NCBI RefSeq assembly: GCF_027580225.2
Contig: NC_073346.2
Coordinates: 6,598,001 to 6,662,000 of the forward strand
From: Misgurnus anguillicaudatus
Lineage: Eukaryota; Chordata; Actinopteri; Cypriniformes; Cobitidae
Direction of reading: 5' to 3'
Length of the DNA: 64,000 nucleotides
The notes under the pieces are model-generated. The model did not search any database, was not told the DNA's origin, and worked only from the letters and a program-made list of their open reading frames with translations. The position numbers and the translations under genes were made by a program. The stretch's first letter is position 1, and each line of letters begins with the position of its first letter. Of this stretch, positions 1-11,989 are shown piece after piece.

Positions 1-401
1 TTGATGGCGTCCTCGCTGCACATAATTCCAAAGAGAACCTTTGTCTTTATTAAAATCCAATACCTCGCTCTTGTACAACTTTCTTTACGTGATTTACAAT
101 TCAGTCAGTTCCTAGCAAATTAAATCAAGTCCTGCTCTACATCTACTCTATAATCCTTGAAATCATTCTTGTCATATGTCACATCATAAATTACTGTATT
201 ATTCAAAGCTCAACAAATGCTAAATCTTGCTCAGGTTGGAACAAATTCATTTAAAGAATAATTGTGACAACATTAATCATACATGAGATGACCACATCTT
301 CAACAGATGAAGAAAAGATCTGATGCCCTCCTCTTACCTGAATTTTATGCTGTTCACTGCCCTCAACTGAATGTAAAGTATACAGAGAAACCTAATCCTC
401 A

Positions 402-453
<52 letters not shown>

Positions 454-970
454 CTCTTTCATTTCACTTAGGGATTCACAGATTCTCTCCGTTCTAAGAA
501 TTCAAATGAACCAAATCATTAACGAGAGTTATTGCCAGGTATACAAAAACCTCTCTTTAGCCACAGTCATGATCTGATTCTAACCTGACACATTAATCTC
601 CAGATACAACAAGCAGAAATTCAATACTAAATGTTCTCACATGTGTTGCAATCAAACATGATGTGCCATCTTAAAAATCCTAGACACAAACACAGGTACC
701 ACTTCCTTCCATTCTAGACTGCCAGAGTAGTATCCAAACTTATTTAACGGAGTCTTTCCCTGGTGTCCATATCTTTGTCGAGTATAAATATTAAAGTAGT
801 CACCCCCTGATTATTGGGCCTTAACAGAAAACTCTGGAACATCAATTGCCACCACCTCGGATGGACAGAGTGTAGACCACACACACCACAGAGGCACAGC
901 CATTACAAGAAGTACAACAGAGAGGAAACATGCCTCAATTGCCTCTAAGACCACCAACCTTAAGACCTTT
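1..970. other. Unique AT-rich stretch with a (CT)n microsatellite
   Basis: No gene or recognisable mobile element is seen here. A pure CT run lies at about 404-447 and decays into TTTC/CTTT to about 460. Open frames are short and carry no recognisable domain. Confidence 0.5.
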
Positions 971-1102
971 GGTACACTCTAAAAAAAGTAATCCGTAAAA
1001 AAAACGAATAATGTCCTGGCAGAAAATTACTGGTACTTTTTCCGTTATGTTTACAAACATTTCCGTTTATTCAAAAACTGAACATTCTGTAGATTTATAG
1101 AA

Positions 1103-4059
1103 TAGTGATGCGCAGGTCGGGTTGGGGCGGGAAAAGAAATTGTAACTTTAATGCGGGGCGAGTCATTAAAAACAAAATTAAAAAACTGATATGTTGCGTC
1201 TAATCCCCTGTAGCATATATATTAAATATTTGGGAATATATATTTTTACATTTTATTACGTTCTTTGATAAGATTAAATTACATAGGTCTATGTGGCAAC
1301 GTAACTTCCGCAACGTAACTTGATATCCCCAAACCTTTGGCGTCACGTTTGTGAATAGATAATACAAATGCTGCTTTTTTGTGTGGTGCTCTACTTTTAA
1401 AATGATAAAGCTAAAGTTCTACATGCTAAAAACACTATAACCCTCAGGGGTCGGCCATTTTGGGACACTCTCAGAGGTTCTGACATGCTCTTACATTTGG
1501 TCTTTTTTCAGTTGCTTTAAAACATAATAATGGCAACAGAATCTAGTAGTCTAGGGTTTTTTCCTTAAAATGATGATAAAACAATGTATTGATTTAGAAA
1601 TTGTAAGACACTTTTTGTTTAGACGTATGCGAGAAGGATTGATTGACAGCTAGCAAACAAATGCTCGCACAATGAGCTGCATAATGAGGCAGGAATGTGA
1701 GAATGAACTACAGTAAAGAATGTGAGGACAAATGTATACATGTTTGTTTGAGGTTTATTAAGTTAACAATATAATCAAAATTGAAATGATGGTCAGTAGG
1801 ACATTTTAAGTTTATTTGGAAACAAACCCTATTCAAAAACTTTGTATAAACTAAGAAACTGATACACAACAGAGCTGTAAACTTCATGTGGCTCATGTTA
1901 CCATATAACTTTATGTCCAAAAAGTGTTTTTCCACTTCACAGTTTTGTACTGATGAGAGAGATGCAGACCTCTAAGAGAGTTATAAACAGCGGTTAGCAT
2001 AAATTGTCCACAGAAATACCCTCACATATATAACTGATGGGTAAATGTCACTGATACTAAGTTACATTATACTATCTTGTACATAAACTTAATCTCAGAT
2101 AAACATCTGCAGCAATTAGTTATATAAAAAGCTGTTTTCAGATGCCCATCCCCTTATCGTCTAGCTTCTGTTTTAAATGTGTTTCTGTAAGCGCATATGA
2201 ACTTTAAAAACACATCGCATGTGCACGAGCTCGCGCCTCCGTGTAACGCAGCGCTCATAAAAACGGTGTTGCGTGTAAAGCGCAATGTATGGAATTACCT
2301 TGCATGTAAACAATATGGAATCATTTTACAGCAAATCCCGCAGTGCAGCATTACTCAAAGTTGCCATGAAGGATACGAAAGTGAATAACTTTGTTTAACA
2401 CTGTTACAGCATGCAACAGTGAAATCCCCCATTACGTGAGATCGCGTCCGTTTGTAAACAATGCGAAAGTTTTTCAATCCGAAGCATGCAGTCTGATGAG
2501 GTTGCTTACTGTATGTAGGCTGAACTGCACAAGCCATGAGCAAATTAAGTTACATGAGAGCAAATATAAATGGAATAAATTAACTGTTAACGTTACTTAC
2601 TTCTAATCCAGCTCCAGCGTCCTCCATTGTTCTTCTAAGGTAACGTTGAAGATAAATGCTTCTCTTCCTCAATGTCCAGACATAAATGAAGATATTCCTC
2701 ACGTGTGTGTAAAGTTTATCTCCCAAACATGCGGTAGTCTTTAAATCTGATCAAACTTTACGCTTAGCTTGTTATGGTTTGAACAGCTCGTGTCTTCATT
2801 ACCATGTTAACAGCTGTGGGCGTGACCGAATTAAAGATAATTAAGTCAGCCAGGAAAAAACGGTACTCTCTTTACTTCAATGCAGATTACATAAACAGGC
2901 ATTATTTGTTTTCGATTATATTTAGCTTGTTTAAAAGTAGACATTTCTTTGGATATGTGTATCATGCTTGTGTGACGAGTATTCGCGGAGTTTCAATTGA
3001 TTTTTGTAACGTGTTTTGAGAGACAGCGGGCAGAGACAGAAATGTCTGGATGCACACCCTGTTTATTTTCTTTATTTGACAAAAATACAAAGATCTGTTG
3101 TTATTGTGAATGAACACATATTAAAGAAGACCCTTTACCTTTTCAAACACGTAAGTGTATGATTATTAATGATGGAGTATTTTAAGTTGATTCTGCCATG
3201 ATAAGGAAAAAAACACGTCAAAACGCGGCGCTGCGTTTTTGGGACCCCAGGGGGTTAAATGCATGGACTATACTGCATATATCTACATTGGATTTAGGGC
3301 TGTCACCATTACTCTATTTTCTTGAGGATTTAAAAAATATCCTGGAGCACATGTCGAGTACTGTTTAAAATAGCGGAGATTTAGTGAAACAAACTAACAA
3401 ACTAGAAAGAAAATTACAATAGTATCAGAAGCATATTTCAGCACAACGCTGCCTCTCTCTTTCCTCGTTCAACTCGCTCACTCTCTCTCTCTCTCTCTCT
3501 CGCGCATGCATGAAGGCAAGAATGCGATGCGATTGGATCCTTGTAAATTTCGGAAGTTTACACGACTGAGCTGCAGCGGGCAGGCATAAGATTTATAAAA
3601 ACACATATGAGAAGAAAGGCACAGCAACTCAAAAAGACTTACGTGTTTCACAATTACTCATAATGCCAATTTTCTTGTGGAGGCATGGAGCAGCATAAGA
3701 ATACACAGTTAACTTATGTGTGATCTACCGGCATTGCCTTTGCGATCGACGTATTGGACACCCATGGTTTATCATTCTCCTATCTCTATATTAATATGAC
3801 CATGCTGGTTTCTATGGCTCATTTGTGTATGTTGTTGCCAGTTTACAGGGCGATGTAATCTAATGGCTGTTTGTTTCCAAGCACTTTTAGGCTGAAATAA
3901 AGCCTCTTTTTATTTACATTACAAATGCCTAGTATGTCTATTTTAATGGTCGCGGGGCGGTGCAGGTTGTAAAAATAGATACAGTGTTGCTGGGCGGGCC
4001 AAATATTTCATAAAAGCGGGACTCGCGGGTTGGAAAAAACGCCGACCCGTGCATCACTA
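1103..4059. mobile_element. hAT-type DNA transposon, non-autonomous, 2.96 kb
   Basis: The termini are inverted: TAGTGATGCGCAGGTCGG at the left and CCGACCCGTGCATCACTA at the right. They are flanked by the perfect 8-bp duplication TTATAGAA (1095-1102 and 4060-4067), the hAT signature. No transposase domain is readable inside. Much of the interior (1441-3254) is a later TTAA-type insertion, which inflates the length. A (CT)n run at about 3481-3501 lies between that insertion and the right end. Confidence 0.85.
1441..3254. mobile_element. TTAA-flanked piggyBac-like element (copy C), nested in the hAT
   Basis: The termini are CCCTCAGGGGTC and GACCCCAGGGGG, next to TTAA on the right (3255-3258) and a mutated ATAA on the left. 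CCC-starting termini with a TTAA target fit the piggyBac superfamily; that assignment is family knowledge, not a hit. Blocks of the left interior match copies A (8.6 kb) and B (35.4 kb): the 'AGTAGTCTAG' word and the region around 'TGATTGACAGCT'. No transposase domain is visible. Open frames near 2197-2606 and 2804-3019 lack known motifs. Confidence 0.65.
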
Positions 4060-4439
4060 TTATAGAACACTCTCCGTAGATTTACAGAACATTTTCCGTA
4101 GCCTTTTGGGACACTTCAATCTGCCTATGAAACGCAACAATGGTGACAATCAACAACAAAGCTTCATGCTGCAATGCATGCTGGGTACCAAGATTGTAGA
4201 AAAACTCTTTCTTAACATTTACTGTCACCATGTATCGAAAGTGTTGATGTCTCTGAAGCAAAAACCACAGCTGACACATTTGCAGCAATCTTATTCAATA
4301 CAGTTCATTTTTAGATCAGCATAGAGTGTCACTTTTATACATTTCAGTTCTTCATTCTTATTTTATAATTTCATATTTAAATGTTAGGCTGCATAACATA
4401 AAAACAAAATAGCGCTTTTTACATACTATATAGTATGGA

Positions 4440-5110
4440 GGAAAGCGGTTTTGGATTCAGCCACCATCTTGGAAACTGGCTCAGGTGTGGTGGCCATCTT
4501 GCAAACAAGTTTTGGCATGGTGGCCATCATGGGAACAGTTATAGACATGGCAGCCATCCACAGCCTCGCCCACAGTGAAAAGGGACCCAGCTAAACAAAG
4601 GGCATAGTCCATGAAATCCAGAAGCGACCCTTGAGGACCATCAATGATACGTTTAGATTTAATTTGTTCATTAAGTCGATAAAAAAAAGTCAATAAGTGC
4701 AAAGTCAAGGAGATCTAAAATGTTGGAAATACTTAAGGTCTGGTCCTTGAGGGTGCAAGGTCCCTAGCGAAGGGTGATGAGGGCGACAGCTGGATCTATT
4801 TTGTGGTCAGTCAATCTGTAATGTAGATGAAGGGAGGCAGAGACAGCGACAAGGCAAAATAAAAACAAGATAATCCAAAGACATAGAAACATAAAACAAG
4901 CTCAGAAACCCAACCATTACATCTACATCATCTGACAAAAGAAAAAAAATTAAACACTAGGGCTATACTCAAGGGTAACGACAAACCTGGGAAACAATCA
5001 GCATGAGGACCAATGAACAAAAGAACTAGACACATGGAAAGCAGAATACAAGAGACTTCAAAATAAGAGACATGGGGAAACACAAGTTAGAACTCTTACA
5101 GTGGCTTTAG
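4440..5110 (-). mobile_element. Gypsy-like LTR retrotransposon remnant (LTR part plus short gag-like frame)
   Basis: Read on the minus strand, about 5110 to 4790 is LTR-like and shares phrases with 40640-40767 (a stretch like TTGATTGTTTCCCAGGTGTG followed by ATAGCCC). It is followed by a 75-codon open frame (4708-4481) ending in repeats of the type 'DGHHAKTCLQDGHHT'. The frame carries 'GSLLDFMDYALCLAGS', which I associate from memory with gag-like frames of fish Gypsy elements. No protease or reverse transcriptase remains, so it is a truncated relic. The class is an inference. Confidence 0.4.
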
Positions 5111-5639
5111 CAAGACCTCAATCTTCACCTACGGCAACGAATCAGGCTTCACTTGCTGTACAAGCTGATGAGCATTTAAGTCAGCAAACTACAATTTGGC
5201 ATCCTGTGGCATAATTCCATTATAACCACAGAAGCTCTTAGCCGTATCAACAGCATAGTACTAGCTTTGTGCAGAACAGAATACACAATTTATTGTTGTG
5301 TTAATGTTTTTACTGCCCATCTGAACAGATTTATATCCAGGTAAAGGTGCTTATCTTGGATTTGAGAGACATCACTGTGACTTTTTTCTGATCTATTAAT
5401 GAAATAGAAATATAAGAATTCATATTTTATTTGTCTAATCTTGATATTTTAATGGGTAGAATGTTGAAATAGTTTTAATTTATTTAAAAACCATAAAGCC
5501 ACACTCTCTTATTAATGTCAAAGTATTGCAGTACCCTTGTTTGCCGGTAGGGGCCCCCAAGCACAAATGTGAAACTCTTCCTATGCTTAATGTCTTTTTG
5601 AAGCGTCTACCATTTCACATGCTAAAGATTGCAGATGTT

Positions 5640-6645
5640 ATATGGAGCCACGGAGAGGTCTTTGACTGCCTGCCAGTGGGCCTTTCCTTGCACTCCCTTC
5701 TCCCTGAGTAGCCTGGATGTTGAGGTGGCTAAGTTCAGCGTACCTCAGCCTTTTCCCTTCATAGGCCTCCTCCACTGCACCCTGTGAGCTTGATGATATA
5801 GACAAGCTTGAGCGAGGCTGACCACAGAACAAGGTCTGGTTGCAGGTTGGTGGCTGCGATTTCAGCTGGGAAGCAAAGTTTCTTGTTCAAGTCTGCCAGC
5901 AGCTTCCTCTTTTTTTCTTCTTCCTCTTCTCCACTCCTTCCCATGCCATACACTGTCCTTACTTTGCCTGTGCCACAGCTTGGGTGCACCTTCTTGCTTC
6001 CTCCTCCCAACATACCTCCTGGGCCACCATCTTGCATCTCTGAGGTGGAGAGGCCTTGCTCCACACTTGTGTACTGGCCCCAAGTCCAAGACCACTCCTC
6101 CCCTCCTGCACTCGGCCCACAATGTCCTTGTGTCTAAGTGCTGCCTTTGCCTGCTCAAATCCATTGCTCGAATCCAGTAGCATCATCTCCAGTCTGACTT
6201 TGACACACTTGTACTCCTCTATCAGACTGGAATGAGCAGGTGTATCATCCCTTTGCCGTAAAGTGCAATATTGCTGAGGCACCTGGGAAGGCCAAGCCAC
6301 TTCCTTACATATGAGCTGACCAGTCTCCCCAGCTTTTCCACCTTCGAGAGCGGGACTTCATAGAATGATAGAAGCCACAGGAGACGTGAAAGTAGTCCAT
6401 ACTGCATGCACCAGAGCTTCAGCTTGCCAGGAAGCAGGGTTCTGTTGATGTTCTACATGCCAGTGGCTACCTCCTTCCTGAGCTGGATTACTTGCTCTTG
6501 GTCTTTAAGGGAGACATCATACCAATGACCTAGGCTCTTCACTGGCTTCTTGGAGACAGTTGGAATTGGGTCCTCGTTGATGTTGAGGCGGTGGTCTGAC
6601 AGCTTTCCCTTGATGATGGAGATGCTTCTTGATTGCTTGGCTTAA
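5640..6645 (-). pseudogene. R2-type LINE relic: C-terminal ORF with restriction-like endonuclease core
   Basis: On the minus strand three interleaved frames give pieces of one protein family known from fish non-LTR elements with a restriction-like endonuclease. In order they are: a region with 'KPVKSLGHWYDVSLKD' and 'LPGKLKLWCMQYGLL' (about 6570-6400), 'VRKWLGLPRCLSNIALYGKG' (about 6340-6250), 'EEYKCVKVRLEM' (about 6215-6180), and then the endonuclease core 'IAATNLQPDLVLWSASLK' followed by VYIIKLT. PD followed 14 residues later by an acidic residue is the R2-type core. Here that residue (codon at 5789-5791) is Lys, so the nuclease is dead. Frame breaks lie near 6430, 6240 and 5785, and the C-H-C zinc-knuckle segment is deleted. 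It is 5'-truncated near 6645. Confidence 0.7.
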
Positions 6646-6786
6646 TCTTTATGTGAGCTCGCTCAATGCACACAACACTAAATAGACAAACACAATAAAC
6701 ATGACATAAAAGAGTTAAAAGCATGGAAAATAAAGAAAGTAAAAGAATGGCAATAGGACTATGGCTTAACGTCTGCACAAACCATC

Positions 6787-7050
6787 AGGTGTCTCATTTA
6801 TAAAGCGTGCATAAGCCAGTTCCCATGCAAAGGTTGTGCTCTATAAAAAAACTAACTTGAAGGGAGAATGTGCTTGCAGGGTGGGATCTGAGAATGATTC
6901 ATAAATGCACACTTGCAGATCTGTAATTTATAAATGGAACATTGCTTCGTTATATAAGTCTTGATATTTTTTGGCGTATGCCATTTTTGCTTTTGTGTGT
7001 ACGTAGACTTTTAGTAAGGATCCTACGCACAGTTTTATAAATAAAACCCT
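6787..7050. mobile_element. PIF/Harbinger-like MITE
   Basis: The imperfect inverted ends are GGTGTCTCATTTATAAAGCG on the left and a sequence ending TTTTATAAATAAAACCCT on the right, with 'TACGCAC' words internal to the right end. The same plan (GGCCTCATTTATCAA ends and TACGCAC subterminal words) occurs in the larger element at 40767-41831. No coding sequence is present. Confidence 0.5.
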
Positions 7051-7180
7051 TGATCCTCTAAAATTCACCTTAATTAATAAGGGGTCATAACTTAAGCATC
7101 AACAAAGAAATAACCAGATACTTGCATTGGCTTTTGTGAGACATTGCGAAGATCCAGATGCACACAGGTGCGAGAAAGAA

Positions 7181-7440
7181 TGGTAAGTGGTAAATTCACT
7201 GCATTTATATGGCGCTTTTTATAGACCAATGGCCATCCAAAGCGCTTTACATATTCGCTCACATTTACCCATTCACTCACACATTTATACACCGACAGTG
7301 CAAGGCGCCATCAAGCTTGTTGGGAGAAGCTGTGGTTAGGTGTCTTGCTCAAGGACACCTTGACACTTGGTTAGGTGGAACCGGGGATTGAACCACCAAC
7401 CTTCCAATTTGTAGACAACCTACATGAACCACTGCCGAGA
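7181..7440 (-). mobile_element. tRNA-derived SINE
   Basis: Read on the minus strand this is a copy of the SINE at 49105-49378. It has a tRNA-like head with a degenerate B box near 7389-7405 (GGTTCAATCCCCGG on the minus strand). The body phrases 'CTTGAGCAAGACACCTAA' and 'AAAGCGCTTTGGAT' follow, then an A/T-rich tail at 7181-7200. The two copies clearly align, with several indels. Confidence 0.75.
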
Positions 7441-8100
7441 GTATCACAATGTGTTTGTAACAAGATGAATGAGTCCATTAAGTTGTTCCGTAGGGCGAAT
7501 TGATCCGCAGAGATTGTTCAAAATGGGATGAAGTGCAAATACCAGGAAAACTGTCCCAAAGAGTGAGGCAGGACTCAGGGAGAGATAAGCTATTCTGAGG
7601 GACTCTGAGTGAGCCTGAGCATATCTGAGCTAACTGAGCAAAGATGTGTTGGGGAGAGGCCCTTTTAAACTTTGATGAGTCCAAACCAGGGTAGTTAAGA
7701 TAGCCAATTGGAAAGGTTGTCGATTAAGTGCGAAAACAAGTCTTTGTTTTACCAGAAACGCAATTTGCATAGTTGTGCTATGCAAAGAGTTTGTCTCTTA
7801 TAATTTGGATTAATATTGAATTAGTTGGATGCCAGTTACAGTAACATGATGCATATCATTGATCAGGATATTACAAGGGGATTACTTAGAGAGTAATGAA
7901 GACATGGGATCAAACACACATCAAATAATAATTTAATAACTGTGAATATAAGCCATATTATGGTGAAGCAAACATAACTATAGTTATGTATAGTATAACT
8001 ATATTAAAACTAAGTGATACAGCATTGATACGATCACGCAGTACAAGGATATATAATATATACATTTTAAACAGCTCATTGTGATTTTTAACTGTGATCA
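7441..8100. other. No gene seen
   Basis: AT-rich sequence without recognisable coding or repeat structure, apart from weak local duplication of 'CTGAG' words around 7590-7640. Confidence 0.4.
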
Positions 8101-8597
8101 TTAAAGGTAGGGTAACAGATTTGATCCTGAAACATTTTTAGTTATACTGGTTAAAAGTCTGCTCACATCCTGATAGCAATCACTGTGTTAAGTTGTTTAA
8201 ATGTATTTGTAGAAATTTATGTCAACTGTGAAAGGCGTAGGACCAAAAAATGTTAAACCAATCATAGATTTCGGTCCGAACGGACGTTTCCTTTTTTGTC
8301 CCTTATACATAAGAGTAATTTGAATGCCCACCCCGCAGGGTATACACAACCAAAAGTGTGCTTAAACTAATTCTGATGTAAACCAGTTGTTTATGTTGGT
8401 TATTTTGGAAATGTTATTCACTTAGTACTGCAAAGTTTTCTCACTGGTGAATGAGACGTGACCGTCTGATCTGTGCGTGTTCATGTGTCTTGAAAGAGGC
8501 GTGACTTTGGATGGCGATTTGACTTGAGGGCGGGATCGTGATTTCATTGCTAGGCGGCTACATTAGCATTTTTCAAAATGTGAAACCCTACCTTTAA
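8101..8597. mobile_element. TTAA-flanked MITE (AGGTAGGGT ends)
   Basis: It opens TTAA-AGGTAGGGT at 8101 and closes ACCCTACCT-TTAA at 8597, giving about 490 bp between perfect TTAA copies. The right TTAA is also the left TTAA of the piggyBac-like copy A that starts at 8598, so the two elements abut and share a target site. There is no coding sequence. Confidence 0.75.
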
Positions 8598-10308
8598 CCC
8601 TCTGGGGTCTAAGGGGTTTTTAGGGCCCTGGGGAAGTTTTGACATGCACTGACATTTGTGCTTTTTTCAGTTGCCTACAAACATAAATGGCAAAATTCTC
8701 ATAACACTGCGTTCAGCACAAACTGGGCTACAATATGATATGATCAACATATATGTACATGTTTGTATTTTTGAGAGAAAAATGTTTTATGCGTGGTTTT
8801 TGAAAAAGCTAAATTTTTAAGTCACTGATACAAGTCCACAAAACTCATTCTAAACATGTTTTCCCAAGACTTTTCAAAACAGGATCTAGTAGTCTAGAGT
8901 TTTTCTTCAAAATGATGTGAAAATTATCCGGTCTGCTCATTCACATAAAACAATATATTGATTTACAATTTCTAAGACACATTTGCTTGGGAAAGGATAT
9001 ATGTGGGAAGGTGGGAAAGCTCCTGAATAATGAGTGATTGACAGCTGAGGATCGAAAGAGTTGCATAATGACCCACATAATGAGCCTTAGGAATGTTCAA
9101 CAGGAATGTAACCTTCTCTGTAGTAAAACCATGATAAGGTTTACTTGGGAATTTATTACAAAAAATTATATATATAATGTGTGTATATATAGAAATATAT
9201 AGAAATATTTTATATGAATCTCACAAGTATACCTTTAAAAACCATAGTAATCATAGTAAAGGTACTGTTTTGGCCATCGTAAAAAATGAACAGGGTTAGT
9301 GTTTGGTTGGCCAGCGAGAGGTTTACTTTAGTGCAGTAAAAAAGCTCAGAAGAAGAACTGCCTATCGTCGTCTGGACTCTTATTTGTGTTTTTGTAATCA
9401 TTATAGTAGAAACACAACAAAGGACAAGCGTGATAAACTTATCAATGTTTGTTTACAGCCGCTGCCATTAAAGGGATAGTTCGGCCAAAAACGATATTAA
9501 ACCCATGATTTACTCACCCCCAAGCTGTCCGAGTTGCATATGTCCATAGTTTTTCAGACAAACACATTTTCGGATATTTTAGAAAATATTTTAGATCTTT
9601 CTGTTCATTAAATGTAATGTTGCGGGGTCCAGCAAAAGTGCGTCCATCCTTCACAAATTAAATCCAAACGGCTCCAGGATGATAAACAAAGGTCTTCTGT
9701 GGGTAATCCGTGCGGTGTTGTTGTAGAAATATCCATATTTAAAATGTTATTAACATTATAAACTACCTTCCGGTAGCGCCGCCATTTTGGAGTGATGCGC
9801 ATTCAGGATGAGAGCTTACGCAGCGTACAGAGTTTCTCTGCTGCTTCTCTGTGCCCCCGCCCTCCGAATTTGTCATACGTCACTAAGAAAAGTGCGTACA
9901 CTACACTAATCCTCTCTCCTGAGTCTAGGATGGCGGCGCTACCGGAAGGTAGTTTTATAAAGTTAATAACATTTTAAATATGGATATTTCTACAACAACA
10001 CCGCACGGATTACCCACAGAAGACCTTTGTTTATCATCCTGGAGCCGTTTGGATTTAATTTGTGAAGGATGGACGCACTTTTTTTGGACTTGAAGGTCGT
10101 GGACTATTGCTGGACCCCGCAACATTACATTTAATGAACAGAAAGATCTAAAATATTTTCTAAAATATCCGAAAATGTGTTTGTCTGAAAAACGATGGAC
10201 ATATGCAACTCGGACAGCTTGGGGGTGAGTAAATCATGGGTTTAATATCGTTTTTGGCCGAACTATCCCTTTAAGTTACTCCCTCACGTGTTGATCATGA
10301 AAGCAGTA
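8598..10308. mobile_element. TTAA piggyBac-like element, copy A (split and right-truncated)
   Basis: It begins CCCTCTGGGGTCTAAGGGG after TTAA. The next 870 bp match copy B (35414-37072) in inverted orientation nearly end to end, including 'CTAGTAGTCTAG' and the region around 'ATGAGTGATTGACAGCTG'. At 9468-9471 it is interrupted by a foldback. Homology to B resumes at 10275 (CTCACGTGTTGATCATGAAAG) and stops near 10308, so the right end is lost. Confidence 0.7.
9472..10270. mobile_element. TTAA-flanked long foldback element, 0.8 kb
   Basis: The left arm, beginning AGGGATAGTTCGGCC, is repeated in reverse complement at the right end (GGCCGAACTATCCCT). TTAA flanks both sides (9468-9471 and 10271-10274). 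The arms are about 310 bp each around a core of about 145 bp, so single strands could form a near-complete hairpin. The right arm has an extra segment of about 28 bp at about 10083-10110. It is nested in piggyBac-like copy A. Confidence 0.85.
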
Positions 10309-10309
10309 T

Positions 10310-11240
10310 GTGTCTCCTTAGGGGTGTGTCCCTGGGAGCCCTTACTAGAATTTGAGGCATAGTGTCACAGAGTGACTGTGAAAGGGCGGAACCAAAAGTG
10401 AGGAAGATTAGTTCCGCCCGGACCATGATTCGCAAACACCGCCCACTTCCGGGAACGCCGGCCAACCTAAATCAGCGCGTTATTGGAAACAGGTGCATTG
10501 TTGAGCGTGGCGATTGCTGATTGGGCAATTCGGTGAAGATGAGACACATAAATAGGGCATCAGCAACACAGGAAAGGGTGTGTTTTTCCAGCAGTTATTG
10601 TGGGTGCAATGTAGCGGAGGAGGAAGTTGGAGAGAGTGTATGGTGTACTGTGAAGCTTGGGCAAAGAGAGATAAACACACAGGGCTGAGTATACGATAAC
10701 CTTTATTGGAGTGTTGTGTTTACATGCATTGTGTTTTGGGAAGCTAACACACATTGAAAATCTGCTAGGATTGCAGTGAAGGAGATTGTGTTTGCCATCC
10801 GCTTCCGAGGTCGGATATCTGGAAGAGAAACGAAAAGATTCAGTGTTAACGAAATCGTGAGTACACATTAGTATTCATCGTGTCAAAAGTTACTTTGAAA
10901 GTGTGGAATATCCATATACCTCTTGTGAGTTGTGACCAGTGTGTAAGCGGCCCCACTGTAAAAGGATTGGTGGGTGAGCCGGGAACAGCAAGGAAGGAGT
11001 CCGTTGCCTCATTGTGGCTGTGACGTTTCATCTGGCCGTCCGCTGCATCGGTGCCCCCAACGTCCAGGAACTATTCCCCGGCCCTAGGTGGTTCTGACCT
11101 TAATTCACTGTGAGTGTGTGGAGTGCAGTGGGTGAGTCCTTTCCTTTTGCTGTGTGTACACTTGGAGTCTGCAGTGTCATGCTGTGTCAGGGTAGAATTA
11201 TTCATTTAAATTATTTATTATTATTAATTATTATTAATTT
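10310..11240. other. Unassigned GC-richer block, probably old repeat
   Basis: GC content rises and the texture resembles an LTR or retroelement leader, with TGTCACAGAG near 10364 and repeated GAGAG/GTGTG words. No domain is readable in any frame. The minus frames at 10480-10868 are open but Cys/His/Pro-rich without pattern. I cannot name it. Confidence 0.3.
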
Positions 11241-11261
11241 AATTTAAATTGTATGCGATAT

Positions 11262-11482
11262 TTAACTGGTAGCCAGTGTAGAGATGCCAGAATTGGACTT
11301 ATGTGGTCATACTTTTTAGATCGAGTAACCATTGCGGCGGTGTTTTGAACCAGCTGTAACTTGATTACCTGATTTGTGTGTATTTTTTAGATATTTCTAA
11401 GATGGAAGAATGCTGTGCGGCAGACGTTGGGGATATGACTATCGAAAGATAGATTGTTGTCATCTATGGGCAGCTTGTAAAA
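11262..11482 (-). pseudogene. LINE reverse-transcriptase fragment with internal deletion (CR1/L2/Rex1 type)
   Basis: The minus strand from 11482 reads 'NLSFDSHIPNVCRTAFFHLR'. After a break at about 11385-11365 it reads 'KLQLVQNTAAMVTRSKKYDH' followed by 'ISPILASLHWLPV'. These are two conserved landmarks of the region after the reverse transcriptase in Jockey-type LINEs. The segment of roughly 60-70 residues that normally separates them is missing, so this is an internally deleted relic of about 220 bp. Confidence 0.75.
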
Positions 11483-11989
11483 TGTCTTAAAATAACCACC
11501 AGAGCAATGTTTGTGGTAACCCTGGTATAAGAGGAATCATTTACTCTGGTGAATTATTTGAAAATAATGCACACCAGTCCTGCTGTGTTCTCTGCTGCAC
11601 ACCATGCTGCATTACCAACTTGGGTGTGCATTATTTTTGAATAATTCAATGGCCTGTTGTCAATTAATACTTACTTATATAACTTATACCTTATTTACTA
11701 TCTATCAAGCTGTATTGCAACAATTTGAATTGAACTAAATCAGCAATCAAATCATTTTAGTTGCATGCTGTATATTTTTGGTCAACTTTTTTATTTTGAT
11801 ATTATATATATTATATATTATACTTTTTTATTTTGTTTGGTATTGTACATTTATTTTCATATTCTCAATATGCATATTGTAAGCATTCATGAAATGTTTA
11901 TAATTGTGTTGTACAGCATTTCAAAGATTATACCTAATGTAATTTTCTCACCACTGGGGTGTTTAAATCATCACGTTTGGCCCTTTGAA
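11483..11989. other. No gene seen
   Basis: AT-rich unique-looking sequence. An AT-rich 76-codon open frame on the plus strand (11765-11995) is hydrophobic (Ile/Phe/Tyr-rich), as expected from base composition, and has no recognisable motif. Confidence 0.4.

Larger units (their letters stand above)
975..4195. mobile_element. Older TIR-type repeat split by a hAT insertion
   Basis: The left part (about 975-1102) and right part (about 4068-4195) are made of related short words (CCGTAAA, TTTCCGT, TTTACAGAACATT) of the kind seen in a common fish DNA repeat. They become contiguous when the hAT at 1103-4059 and one copy of its 8-bp duplication are removed. Family name and exact ends are uncertain. 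Confidence 0.4.

Noticed and set aside
5808..6180. Plus-strand Pro/Ser-rich frames
   Set aside because: Antisense of the R2-type LINE relic, whose minus-strand frames carry recognisable motifs.
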